Positions 37,101-49,416 of a DNA stretch of 64,000 nt are shown in pieces. Origin of the DNA: Trochalopteron elliotii (lineage: Eukaryota; Chordata; Aves; Passeriformes; Leiothrichidae); contig JANPWX010000073.1 of NCBI GenBank assembly GCA_024734555.1, forward strand, positions 2,804,743 through 2,868,742, read 5' to 3'. The translations under genes and the position numbers were made by a program. The notes beneath the pieces are model-generated. The model made no database searches and had not been told where the DNA came from. It saw nothing but the letters and a program-made list of their open reading frames with translations. How positions within the stretch are numbered: the first letter of the stretch is position 1; each line of letters opens with the position of its first letter.

Positions 37101-39927
37101 CTTTTAATTGAAAAAGTACATTTGCAACCACAAGCATTGAATTACATTTCTTCCTAGACTTTGTTTGAAAGAGTTAGTTTAGTTCTGACAACTGCCAGTG
37201 CACGTTTTTCAGAGATGAAGGTGGTGTTCTATACAAAGTGTATGACAGAGTGAATTACAGAATGAGACCTTTGTGAGATTTTAGCTGGTAAAACACCTGC
37301 AAAAGGCTTCTTACTTGTAAGAATTGAGGAAGACCTTGACTGAACTAAAGCTTTAATATTTAAATGACTGTGGCACTGTTTGCTAGTGCAACACTTGTTA
37401 AGGCAATTCTGGGTTATATTGTTGTGTACTTTCTTTCCTTTTTCTGCAATATAAGTTCAGCAGAATGGTCTAAAGAAATGGTGGTCCAACATCCTTAACA
37501 GCATCTTTCTTGGAAAAGCTGAGATAATACAAGGACTCAACCATCTTTTCTTCATTCAAATTCTCCCTTGACTTCCCTACCTGGAAGGTATAAATATCAG
37601 CTGTGAAATAGAGTTCTAATTCCTTTACACTCACAATTTCACAAGTTGAGCAACTTGTTCTAGTTTATCACAGTTGGGAATTTGTTTGATTTTGTTAGTT
37701 TATTTTGGTGGAGAAGTTTATAACATCCAGGCAGCTGAGGAATAAACAACACCTCTCTCAGTTGCCAAATCCTCCTCCAATGACGCCTTAGGACATGGGG
37801 AACGACGTTTTAATTGAAGTACCACATTCCACAGCTGAACCAAAAAAGGTCACGCTGAGGTATGGATGTGGCTGGATTTCAAGGCAGGATCAATGGTCAT
37901 ATTGAAGATTTTCTTGTACTTTTCCATCTACATATCTTGAATCCAAGTGATGTAAGATGAGCTTTTCTCACAAGGTTTCTACACTGTATTTTTCAAGAAG
38001 GATTGGTAGAGGAAAATTTTGGGGGTATCTAGATGGCACTAGGGAATGCACACCTTCTGGTTATTTACAGTGGAAGCTGAAGTCCAATTTAAAATAACTG
38101 TACCCTTTTGTTAGGGATTTCTGAGACTGCACATGCATGTATATAAACAGGCACTTGTGACTGTGTCATAAGATGATAAAGTTGTTGGAAAGCAGTGCAT
38201 GAGTCTGTCTGTCTGTACAGTTCTAGAGCACAAGGATGTGATGTATACACATAATTCTACTGCAGATACCCAAGGTGACTAAGACAGGAGTTAGGTTTGA
38301 GGGATGCCACAGAAGGAGCTGCATCTGGAAAGAGTATCTGGGTGTTTGTGCAGCTTGGTACTGTCTGAGCACAGGAAGCTGTGGAAGAGAAAGAAGGTAG
38401 GGTCTTGTCAGCATTTCAGCTACACATAACCAGTGCTGGGAGTTCTCATATGTGATCTTTGATGCATCATTATTGCTCACAGGCTTTGGAGACAGCTGCT
38501 GTTAATAAACGAGGAGAGATTTTCCTTCATTTCAAAATGTAGCTACCTTGCTTTTGGGTCCTGAGGTCCTTCACTGAATCTTGCACTGAGGTGAATTCTT
38601 CAGAAGACAGGATCATCCTCCATTTGGCATTTACTCACTCAGTTACCTTCCTGCATTTTGTGCAGGCCACATTAGACTTTTCATATTTTATTTGTTCTTG
38701 CCAGACCACATTTATTCATTAGCTGTATTTATTGTAGTTATGGTTGAGACAGCACTTTTATTGCAAGCCCCCTATCTTTGGTGGTTTATAACTTTCTGAA
38801 ACAATAACCTTTTTGGCTGAAATTTCTCAAGCTTGTTCTAAGCTCAGAGGTGAATAATGTTTCAGTAAGGTTGAAAAAAATCCATTAAGCCATTTATGAG
38901 GACTAGACGTTCCAATAAACGTAGGCGCATTTATTTTTTGATGACCTACTTATTCCAATAAAGTACATTATTATTCTGTTTTCTCCTGATTTAAATTATG
39001 TTGTCTTTTAAAAGAGAATGAGGACGTTTTATACCAGATTTTTAGATGGGCTTCAAGCAGGGTTTGTTCCCATGCAGTTTTGTGCAGGCAAGCACACTTG
39101 TTTGCTGCACTGAGCTCACAAACAGGACTGTTTATGGGTGCAAAAGCTTTTGGAGCTCAGCACATTGTTCTCTGAGGGAAAACAACAGCTCAGTCCCTTG
39201 TGGTTCTGGTGGATAGCTGGCACTGCATATGCAAGTCTGACTACACAGTGCAAGGGTAGATAGACAAAATGAGGACGTCTTTTGAATATGGGTCTTCAGT
39301 TGTGCAATGATGCTAACTCAGTGTGAAGATTCAGATATTGCTTGTGCAACAGTACACTGAATATACTTCTGCTGTCTTGCAGGCATGGGATACAATTTTT
39401 CATCATGCTGTCCTGGACAATGTGCAATAATTTGACAAGTGATAAAGTCTTGTGCAATTGAAAAGGCACTGCTTTTTTTCCTCCTTCTTTTTTTTTCATT
39501 GAACTCCTGCATAGACAATGTCATTAAATTCAACTATGCTTTGTCTCATGTCTACGCTGTGCCTTTTAGTACACACGTAATGTTTTGTGTGTTTCATACA
39601 TTGTGAGGAAGTTCTAATGTTTATGCACACTGATGTAGCCTGAAAATATAGCAATCTTTACTTACTAAAGTAAAGATATCATAAGTTTATTCCAGTGTAA
39701 CTGAGAGCAGAATTTGGCCCAGTATGATTAAATGTACTGATGAACTTTGATGCTAAACTCCATGACCTTTGCACAATTAAAATCTCAACTTTAACATTGT
39801 ATTAGCCTAGGTTTTCATTTAATTACACATATTTGCTTGAAAGCTTCAAAAATGTTAATATTTTAAGTCTCTTCTCATGTTTGTAATTGAACTTTTTTGT
39901 GTGATTGTTTTCTGCAGTAATCAAAAT

Positions 39928-39990
39928 GACATTAGCATGGACAGGAAATGAATCTGGAACTCTAGAGATTAATATTAATCTGCTAATGTC
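39928..39990. promoter_or_regulatory. Inverted repeat flanking an AT palindrome, candidate enhancer core
   Basis: GACATTAGCA (39928-39937) is perfectly inverted as TGCTAATGTC (39981-39990). Between them lies a perfect 14-bp palindrome, GATTAATATTAATC (39967-39980), with opposed ATTA homeodomain cores. GGACAGGA (39939-39946) also recurs inverted at 39989-39996. The nested symmetry suits dimeric homeodomain binding; this is inference from motif shape only. Confidence 0.35.
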
Positions 39991-40508
39991 CTGTCCTGAT
40001 GTTCTCAGGAATCCTTTCTTCTCTAGCACATTATGGTACTTTAGTAATCAGCAATTAGGGTAAGGTTTTTCTCAGTCCTGAACTATGTCCTCATATGTCT
40101 CTCATTTTCTGATTGCTGTGGGAATGGTGGTTCTGTCCCCCATGGAGGCAGAGCAGAACGCAATGTTTCTTCTCCGAGAGCCATACTGCTTAGACAAATG
40201 CAGGGCTGGAGGCTTAGCACATTATCAGGACAGAGATTTGAGAGTTAGTTAGGGGAGTTTAACCTCAGGTTATATTGCTGTATGGGATTTGCCATGCTTG
40301 GAAATACTTACCTTGATCCTTGTGCTAACTCTGCATAGAGCCGTGGGCTCAGCAGCGGTGCTTTGGGAAGCACAGACCCAGCTGGCCCTGACCCACAGCA
40401 GCACATCACAGCCTGGGCCTTGCTGAAATCTGCATCAGGAGGCAAAGTCTCATCCTCTGGTTGTCTGCTTCAGACAAGACTTTTTTTGCAGACCCAGGCT
40501 CTGGTGTC

Positions 40509-40521
40509 AGGCCAAAGGTCA
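40509..40521 (+). promoter_or_regulatory. DR1 nuclear receptor site candidate
   Basis: AGGCCA-A-AGGTCA is a direct repeat with one-base spacing, one mismatch from the ideal DR1 bound by HNF4, COUP-TF and RXR heterodimers. It lies about 280 bp before the OCT-SOX motif at 40801. Confidence 0.35.
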
Positions 40522-40800
40522 GAGGGACCTCTGCCCATTTATCACCTTCTGCAATGGATCGTTTTGTCCCAGCCCACAGACACACCAATGCCACTGCAGA
40601 AATCATTGCAGCCCTTGGACTTCAACAGACTTCACTGATAGTGCTTAAGTTTATACATGTAGCATTTAGGCAGCAGGTCCTGTAAGCCACAGTATTTCCT
40701 CCCTGTTACTTCCTTCACTTGCCACTCCCAAGATGGTCTGAAACATTGCAGCCCCATGGCTTTTAGGAAATACAGACCTGTCTCCAAGTATCCCACTCCC

Positions 40801-40815
40801 ATTTGCATAACAAAG
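40801..40815 (-). promoter_or_regulatory. OCT-SOX composite element candidate
   Basis: On the minus strand the sequence reads CTTTGTTATGCAAAT: a SOX half-site (CTTTGTT) directly abutting a perfect octamer half (ATGCAAAT). This matches the known OCT4-SOX2 composite consensus at every position, in the correct order, orientation and spacing. Such elements drive pluripotency and neural-progenitor enhancers in vertebrates. An exact 15-mer is not expected by chance in 64 kb, though allowed variants raise the odds. No adjacent gene is visible, so the target is unknown. Confidence 0.5.
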
Positions 40816-41835
40816 CTGAACAGATTTTTATTTCTTTTAGCATGTGCATAGAACGAGAGGTGAACAGAGAGAATTCATTTTCAGGTTTTCAGAGCACTGT
40901 AGGATTCTGTGGGTTGGTTCAGGAGGAGGGAGGGTTGGTGTGTGTTTTCTTCCTTTTCTGGCATAAGTGCCCCTGGTTTTGCTCCAAAAAATTAATTGAT
41001 AGTCCATTACAAACTTCCTACATTTGTTCTGACTTCTATTTTTATTTTAAATTTCCATTGTGCAATTCCAGCTAAATAAAAAACCCTCTAGAAGGTGCAA
41101 TATTGAGATGCAATATTGGCTTGATTGTAGCAGATCATTCAATTTTTTCCCCTAAACAAAATTTCATTGAAATTGTTGTATTTTCAGTGCCTCACTTTTG
41201 ATAAATCAGCATCTTCCAATGGCCATATGTTCTATTGGAAAAATCTCAAGTCGTCCTAGTTGTATGCACCCAGATGATACTCAGTTTCATGATATGTTCC
41301 ATCGTATGGTATCTGGTGCAGGGAGAGGAAAACAAGAAAGTGATAGTGGAAATGACACTGAGTCCTGTGCTTGCACTTCAGAATAAGCAGATTGGAGTCC
41401 AAGCACTGCTTAAAGCTTCAAGTTCAGTAATTTTTGTTTTGGTTTAGGATACAGAATAATTTCCATTTATCTCAAGTTAGGTTGTTTCCTTTATAGCCTG
41501 TTTATTCCACTGAAAAATGCCTGCATAATCTGAGCCTTTTACTGGCCAGATACTTATTAGCGTTTTTGCATGATGGTCAGGTAATTGAGGTTCCACTCTT
41601 CTTAGCAGTTGAAGTGGATGATAAAGTTGGTTTGAGTTCCTAGGAAATAGGAATCAAAATACCATTGCGAACCTCAGGCTTAGTATTTCTGTGCCACCGT
41701 TTCCCACCTGTACATCTATCTCTCTAATTTATAAAGGGTACTTTAAAAATAGTTGTTGCCAAAATGGAGAAGTGTGGACTATACAGGTACCTAAAAAGGT
41801 GAAAAGAATGAGCCCAGAGTCTGGGGCCATTTGCA

Positions 41836-41859
41836 GGGGAGGGAGGGAGGGGAAAGGGG
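41836..41859 (+). other. G-quadruplex candidate
   Basis: Five G runs (4, 3, 3, 4 and 4 bases) are separated by single A, A, A and AAA loops. This is a textbook short-loop quadruplex motif. Confidence 0.75.
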
Positions 41860-42794
41860 TAAGAAAGCCCAGGTTTCCCTGGCTGTACATTTTCTGCTAT
41901 GGCTCTAGGGTTAAAAAAAAGGGAGAGAGTCACTTCAGGTGGACAGAAAAGCCAAGTATATTTTGACTCATGAGTGCAGGCAGCTTGCACTGGTGTGGTA
42001 AGCAAACTTACCTGCCCAAGCTGCCCAAGCTCTATCCCAACTCTACACACATCTGACATTCTTTTGAAGCAACAACCCCTGAAGAGTACCAGTTTATTAC
42101 CAAACATTTTCAAGAGAACCATGACCACTTATGATTTGTTTTATTACCTTGAATTTTGAGCCACAGCACTTGAAAATCTGCTTTGCGAGCATTTCAGGCA
42201 GCATTGTAGCAGCGGTGGATAGAGAGCTGGGTGGCAGCAACATTTGACATCCCAATGCCTAGGACTGATTCTAAGTCATACCAATTCTTTTTGCTCTAGC
42301 ATTGAGGTCAGGTGCATCCTCCATCTGTGCTCCATCTGCTCAGCAAGAATGCTGATCTGGTGTTCTGTACCTATTGCAGTATATCTGTCTTGCTCTTAGA
42401 TATAAAAAGGACAAAAGGCCCTGAGGACATCCGCAGTGTATAAGTATTTTTAAAGGTTTGGCTGAAAACATTTAAACTTCAATGGCCAGCAGGAGAGCTG
42501 CAGCAAACAAGACTTCTTTAAGCTCCCTGTAGAGCCCTTCTTTTCTCTGGTTTTCCTTTTCCAAAGGATTTCTAGTTCTCAGAAATATGAACAAAAGTTG
42601 CAAGAAAGCTCACTCAAAGCACAACCTTTATGCTAAGGCTCTCAGTATCTCAGATATTGACTGTCTTAGGCCTGGTGGAACTTAGGTCTTCTATCCTCTT
42701 TGAACTGTGTTGCAGAGATCCAGGGTTTTTTTCTTGTGACAGTCACATATTGTCATTTTAAAACAACAATTTATTTTACATCTGAATTTATTCC

Positions 42795-42875
42795 CTAGTG
42801 CCAAGGGAAAAGTGAGGCAGAAAATGACTAAATCATACAATGGAGTGAGTATCAAAGCAGAGCATGAAATCCCAC
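42795..42875 (-). mobile_element. MIR-like ancient SINE remnant
   Basis: In order: AGTGAGGCAGAAAATGACTA, ATCATACA, GAGTGAGTATCAAAGCAGAG and GAAATCCCA. This parallels the reverse complement of the MIR 3' half ('actgaggcacagagaggttaagtgacttg', 'gtcacacagctagtaagtggcagagc', 'gaaccca'). It is strongly diverged and the ends are uncertain. Confidence 0.42.
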
Positions 42876-44973
42876 ATTTAATGCTGGCTTCTTGAAATCC
42901 AAGGTAAAGCTGACTGATGGGACCAACTTTTCTGAAGATAGCCCCAGACTCTTCACATGTTTTCTGTCCATTTCACCTTTGTCTGAGTACTTATGGCTTA
43001 AATCAGGAAGTTCACTTTAGCTAAGTATCTAAAATGGTAGGAATTTCTTTAAATATTTGTATTTTCAAAAATGTTATGTTAATTAAAAACTGTGTTGAAC
43101 AGGATATTTTTTGCCCCTTAGCATCATAGGTCTAGCAAAATGCATTGTATGTCAAAACAAAGTCTTTTTAAAAGTTCATGATATGTATTTAGTAATAAAG
43201 AGCTCAGAAATTCCATCAGCATTTTTAAAGTTTGAAGAAGATTCAGAGTCCAAATATGCAACACTTCCCAGAAGAAAATGCCTGTTGCCTTTGTTGTTCT
43301 CTCCCAAACTGGCATGGTTAAAGGATTAGTTACTCAGCAGTGTTCTGGGTAAAAGATCAGGCTGGTTTGCATTTTTTTTTGTAAGGCAGTTCACCCTTCC
43401 CCATGACAGAAAAGGACAGTTGTATTTATACTGACAAGAGCTGTAAATGAGAATTGGAATAGATGTTGGCACTGGCTCTTAATCATTCCTGGGAGCTGGG
43501 ATCAGGTATGGCTTGCATTTGTACCTCAACTCTAAAAGGCCACAGAGCACTTTCCAAGAACTGAACAATGCACATGTCCATTTTCTGTGGGTTCAGCTAT
43601 AGCAGGCTGCAGCCCACTGCTCAAACATCTGTTGAAGGAATGGGCCCATTAAAAGAGCACAGAGTTGCTGTAGTGTGGTGGTGCATTTTAATTGTCTCCT
43701 GCTATACTTTTTCATGCTTTTGCAGCCCTGTGGTAAACCAAGTTCTCCTCCAGCTGGTCAGAAGTGTTCACACAAACTTACTTCCCTTGGGATTCACTAT
43801 GAGTCACCCTGATTTCAGAGAATACTGCCCATGTGCTCTTATTTCTTTGTAGTTTGCTCTAAACAGGTCTTGCATAATCTCGGTTTTCTCTAGGGTGCAG
43901 GAATGTGGGGAGTATGGAGTTTGGCAGGTTGTTGTTAGGATGGAGGGCTTAAAAGATCTCTTTCCACTATTGCTCATAAGTGACCTCTCAGGCCAGTGGT
44001 GCCAGGTAGCTGTGGCAGGCTAACTGCACTGGAGTAGCCATTCACCACAGGGCTGGTGGGATTTTGTGATAATTCTGCAAAGCCTCACTAGCCCCTGGAC
44101 CATCTTTCCTACCCTGCTTCTTTTTAAGGAGGTGGTTGTAAGTAAAGGCTTGCACATTCTATTGCAAGCCATCATGTTTTCAGAAGCTTTTACAGATTTG
44201 AGTCACAGCTTTCCCATATCTGGCAGCAAATACCGATATGAGAACGGAAAAGATATCACTCCCTTGATCAAATTGTATTTTTTTTATTTTTACATTACCC
44301 CAGCTGGAAATTACTCATTTTCCTAACACAGCTTTGGTCTTCTACCCAGAAAGACACTTGTACACATGCAGAAAAGATAAGGGAGCTGTATTTTTGGTTT
44401 ATTGTTATTATTTCATTTATTAAACAAAAGTATCAATTTTCTTTCTTTACTAAAATTTTGAAGATCCAAATATACATGATGCTTTTCATATCATTATGAT
44501 AAGGTGCGGAGCACTCACAACTTGGAAGATGGTAAAAACCAAGAGCATTAGGACCTTCTAAAATCAGTCATCTAAGACCTTTTAAACAAAAGGTCTCTCA
44601 TCCTCTACTTACACAACATAGAAGATTTCATACAACTATACAACTGAAGTGTAAACAAAGGTGTATTTCAGTCTCTTGTCTTGCTGATATTTTGTTGTAT
44701 AGTACAGCTCAAATGCCCATCTTCCTTTGGTATTGACCAAATCCCAGGGGTGCTTAATTTGAAGCACAGTGTTCATAGGTTAGGGAAGAAAATAACGACT
44801 TACCAAAGCATGTGTTTCCTCCTGTGGAAGACCCTGAGAATGGCTTGATTCAGCATGGGTATTCTGTTTCACTGCCACTTGTCCTAGAGATTCCCAGTCT
44901 GTTTTAAAGGTTTGGTCATGATCAGTGGCCAGACACACCTGTTATGACTCCTCCCTTTGGGGATGATGAAGAC

Positions 44974-45070
44974 ATATCACAGGATCATTAAGATTGGAAA
45001 AGACCTCCAAGATCATCAAGTTTAACCTTAATATCACTTGGTAATTCCTAGGTTAAAGCTATGGGCACAA
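44974..45070 (-). mobile_element. CR1 LINE 3' terminal fragment
   Basis: ATATCACAGGATCATTAAGA followed by TTGGAAAAGACCTCCAAGA and TCATCAAGTTTAACC is the reversed CR1 3' end. Only the last ~70-100 bp are recognisable; the right boundary is blurred. Confidence 0.85.
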
Positions 45071-48000
45071 AGCAATACTGAAACTCAGATTAGAACTTCC
45101 TCAGTCTAAGCTGATGGCTACTTACTGTTGGGACCTTCCAAGAAACTCTTGATACAGCTTTTTCTTTTGGAGAAATAAGACCAAAAACATCATGTACTTT
45201 GCATGCACTTGGCAGCAAGTAGCAGCAGTTCTGTGCCACTAGGAGAGGCAGGCTCCCTGGAATCTGGATCTTCAGGGCCTCACATGAAGGGGCCCTAATC
45301 CAAACAAGGAATCTAAAGGAGAGTGTTGCATGTGCCAGTCTGCAGATCCCATTGTAATGAGACATTCCTGAGGTGATTTCTGAGCTCCTTCGTCCCGGTC
45401 AGGTGAATTCTCCCTAGGTTACACCCATGCTCTTCACAGAAGGTGATGGAGTAGAGAATGCATCACTGATTGTGTCTTTCTTCAGCCTTGTGGTTGCAGA
45501 AGTGTGACTGGAAGAAACATCTGCAGATGTCTGGGTTGTACAGGAGTTAACAGAGAGAGTGATTTAGGCCACCAAATGTGGATATTTTATTGTGGCCCTA
45601 TTGTAACTTTTCATATATTTTATATCTTCTAGTGACTGCACAATCCTGGGACTTGCCTTCTGGCTATGATTTATTTTTCCTGTTAAGTCATTGTTCATCA
45701 TTATGAGCTGAGATTATTTTTCTGTGTAAATTTAACAGAGAAGCATTCTTGAACTTGAACACATTTTTAATTTATAAAAAGCAGCAGAACTCCCTTTGCT
45801 CTGCTATGATTATGATACCAAGCAATTATAACTCTTCACCCTTTGGTCCTCACAGCATTCTTGTCAGATTAGTACAGAGAGAGGCTTAAATCAGGACAGT
45901 GCCCCTGAACCCCCTCACGAACTGTGGGCTTTGAAGGGCTTTTTAAGCCTGGATCCAGACACAGTCTTGTCTGAACACCGGAAAGGACGCGCAGGAACGT
46001 GCCAGGGAAGCAAGGCTGTGCAGTCATCGGTGCAGATGTAATTTTGTTGTTATTGCTAACGCTGAAATCCTAAAGGAACAAAATTTAGCTGGGGAATCTG
46101 TTGAAGGGGAAAGAAAGAGGCCTGCTAGTAGTTGACCTTGGCAGCTGTCAGATGAAGGAATGCAAACGACTCTTAGGGAGACTTGGAAGGTCGCTTGGGC
46201 AGTCTGAGAGAGGGTAAGCACGCCTTCCTGGCCACCCAAAATTTGGCATGAAGAGAGAAGCAGGTGTACCTCTGAGTAGCTCAAAGGGTGTTCCACTTGG
46301 CCTTTGGAGAATTTCAAAGGGACAGGTACAAGGCAGGTCTCACATCTCAATTCTTCACAGAGGGAAGGTTGCAGAAGTTGTGTAACTGTTGTTGCATGGG
46401 GTTGTAGTATCAGGATAGTTTACAGGAGGAAAGAAGATGTTTAATGCTTGAAGCAGGGAGTCCTTGCTTGACATGATGAGAACTCCAGTTTTGCCTTTTC
46501 AGTTGCTACACAAGAAGCTGAGTAATCATTTCTCTTTCCGTTTTTATTTTTTTATACTTGCCTAGAAGAATGCAATGATTGCCTCTTCATTAAAGCAAAA
46601 CCTGGTATTTCTTAGGTGAAAAGAACTATCCAAAAGATGGATTAGATATACAAGTATTTAATTGTCATTCACATTTTTCTGTTCATGCTACTTAACAGTG
46701 TTTTGCTTGCCACTCAATTCATCTCTGTCCTGGTTTACAGTCTAGATTTTTCTGCCAACCCTAAAAGCTCCCTAACCATTGTTACTTCTTGTTTGAGAGT
46801 CTTTGTGGATTTGTATTCTACTTCTCACTCATTTACCTCTTTCCCTTTTCTCTCCCTTTGCTATCTACATGTAAGTTCATAATTTTTATTATGGGTAAGG
46901 AAGCCCGTTTGTATTTGTCCCAAACGTTGAGGTCTACTGAAAGGGGGCAGGGGGAGAAACTAAATTGGAGTGAGTCATCATTCTTGGCTCCTTGAAAGCT
47001 GGAACAAACTTCAAAGGTAGTTTCAGTTTGGGGGCAGTTGCACAGATGAATCCCAAACCTTTTTACGTCCTTCTCTTTCTTTCCTCCTCCTCTCTCCTCA
47101 TGTAGTCCGAACAGATTTGGCAATTTCAGTTAAGCACGTCTGTGCAGATTTTTTAAATCCATTACATAAGTTTGTTAGTTTAAGACTCTCTTCTTCGACA
47201 TATGAGCCTAAAATGGCTTTGATTTAAAAATGGAACTTGGCAGGGAATTTGTTCATATGGTAAGATATGTTTTTTTCTTAGTTTGGTTTCATTTATAATA
47301 TGTTTTAATCATTTTTGGTGTTTTCAAAACAAATGGTGAAATATGGGGTTTTTTCTTCTATTTCTGGCTACCCTCCTCTGAAAGGCCTTACTTCTCTCTG
47401 TGTGTTTTATTTGGTGCTTGAAAAAGCCTTTTTAGATAGAGGCTGCAAAAAGTAGACTTAACATGCCTGTGAGGAGGGAAAATTCAGACACAGTTCCTTC
47501 TGACCGGAACTGTGGATCTCAGGGATCTTCTCTAATAGCAAGCAGAAGGGTCACTAAGTGGGTCTCAGAGTATGTACAAATATAGAAAATAAGTGGAATA
47601 CAAAGAAAAGAAGGGAGGGAAACAAAGTGGGACTACACTGTTTCTACATTCATGATCAGTGCATCATGATTATCTGAGTAATTACAATTTTAAGGAATTT
47701 TTTTTTCACAGTCTGAGGTGCAGCAAAGCAGATTGCCACCAAGCGAAACCCTTTTTTCTAGTTCCTAGAACAGGGGGGATCTACATTCCCTGATTGGCCC
47801 AAATATCCCAAATTTTCTGTATTTTCTTACAGAAGTTTTTCTTCGTGATTTTCTTACATACAGTAACCCATAGAAGAGATTTTTGCCCTTTAGCAGGTGG
47901 TTCAGATCATGCATCCTGTTAAAATCTGCACAATAGAATTGGGTCCTAATTTTTCAAGTGACCTTGTCTTCATGTGCACAGATCCCAACTTTGCTAGGGA

Positions 48001-49012
48001 TGGGAAAGCAGGGTACAATTTGAAGTTGTGTTCAGTCTCAGAACCTCAGAGCAAATGCTTTTGAAAGAAATACAAGGCTGACCACCTGGTCTGCCAGTTG
48101 CACCTTCCTGTGTAGGAGACCCCAGCCTGTGTTTGTGGCCAGACTGGCTGAAACGAAATATATGTTGCTTTTGCAAAGGACCACAGCCGAGAAGAGCATC
48201 ATCAACCCAAAGAGCAGCCCCTTTTTTGAAGAGACAGGCCCTAGAAAAAAAACAATCTCCTCTACTCATCCTTTGTGGGAAACCCAGCTGCCATTTCTGA
48301 CAATTTAGATGAGAAAGAGGTAGACTCTGCATGATTAAAGCAAAGAAAGAGAGGATCCACTACAGAAAACTGTGGTAAAGGGGGAAGATTTGCAACTACA
48401 CTTCATCCTGGTTAAGGCTGATGTATGAGGTAGAGGGAAGAATCTTTCAGGCTCGGAGGTGGGCTTTAGAAGACCAGCCAAAAAAAAAAGCACACACAAA
48501 AATAAGAAAGCAGAAGGCGTGGGAGGTTGTGGGGATTAGTACTGACATATGGAGCCTATCAGCTTGAAGTTACATGTTTAAATCTGACTTAGGTCAATCA
48601 TGCCCCAAAGTCATTACTGTCTAACAGCTGTTGGGTGGCCTCTGTGAAATGACTTAGGGGTTTGAGCCCAGTTTCTAGTGGCAGGTGTCCACATTACACA
48701 AAACCCATCTGTATTAATTACCTCCCTATATCTGGCAATCTCACCAGAAAGACCAAGTACTAAGGGTTCATCATGGAGACTGAGCTATCCTGTTTTATCT
48801 TGGGTGGCCCTTCAAGGAAGGGGCTGAAGAACTTTGGAAAAGTATCATAGGAGAAGACAGCACGTTCTCTGCTCTGTGATTCCAGTGAGACCACGAATTT
48901 TCAAACCCCTCAGACCCGCAGATTTCACTGGTGCTACGTTTACTCTTGAAGTCAGCAGAAAGTATTTCATAACTGGCTGCTTGCACGATGTTGAATATAC
49001 ATCATTTGGTTT
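45071..49012. other. Non-genic stretch
   Basis: No gene was recognised. A few CpGs cluster at 45960-46030. The part at 48540-48720 has a loose resemblance to old dispersed repeats but could not be assigned. Confidence 0.5.
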
Positions 49013-49416
49013 CTACTTTCGGATCATAATAATATAAACAGGAAAACTACATTTTGAATTCATTAAGTTCTTCCTCCGCTGTTTATAAAAGATAAAAACT
49101 TCTCGCTCCTTTTTTTTGCTAAGGATTGATTGGTGTCATGTACATATTCGTTCACTTCTGTTTATGCAAGATAATAAGAGTATTAACATGGAGGTGGAAT
49201 AATGGTGTTTATAGTTCCATCACCACTGTTTATATAAGATAAAAACAGTTTAAAAACCAGAAAAAGAGAAATAGTGAGAGAACATTTGCTGTTACATACA
49301 TATATTATTTTTCCCACTTCTATTTGTAAAGAATGTAAAAGAAAAAAAGAAAGTGTTGCAAGTTGAAGAGGAGTTGATTCTGTTTATAATATTTCTGTGC
49401 TGTTTACCTAAGATAA
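49013..49416. repeat. Decayed ~80-bp tandem array carrying forkhead + GATA motif pairs
   Basis: Four 16-mers of the form TGTTTA-N4-AGATAA occur at 49080-49095, 49159-49174, 49227-49242 and 49401-49416. A decayed copy lies at 49321-49336, and a weaker sixth may start near 49013. Intervals between starts are 79, 68, 94 and 80 bp, and the preceding bases (TTCACTTC, CCACTTC, CATCACCA) are also related, so this looks like an old tandem repeat. Each good copy pairs a forkhead core (TGTTTAT or TGTTTAC) with a GATA core (AGATAA) at fixed spacing. The core is better preserved than the spacers, which may mean selection on the binding sites. Confidence 0.6.

Larger units (their letters stand above)
26640..40500. 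other. Long repeat-poor non-genic stretch
   Basis: About 13.9 kb with no gene recognised. Notable points are a CpG-richer patch at 30690-31080, a candidate conserved block at 30390-30670, a short tandem array at 34041 and a palindrome cluster at 39928-39990. A 122-codon frame at 33172-33540 lacks any recognisable domain and overlaps frames on the other strand. Confidence 0.5.
40816..44973. other. Non-genic stretch
   Basis: No gene was recognised. The stretch contains a repeated TGCAATATTG (41096-41105 and 41109-41118), a quadruplex motif (41836-41859) and a MIR-like relic (42795-42875). Confidence 0.5.
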
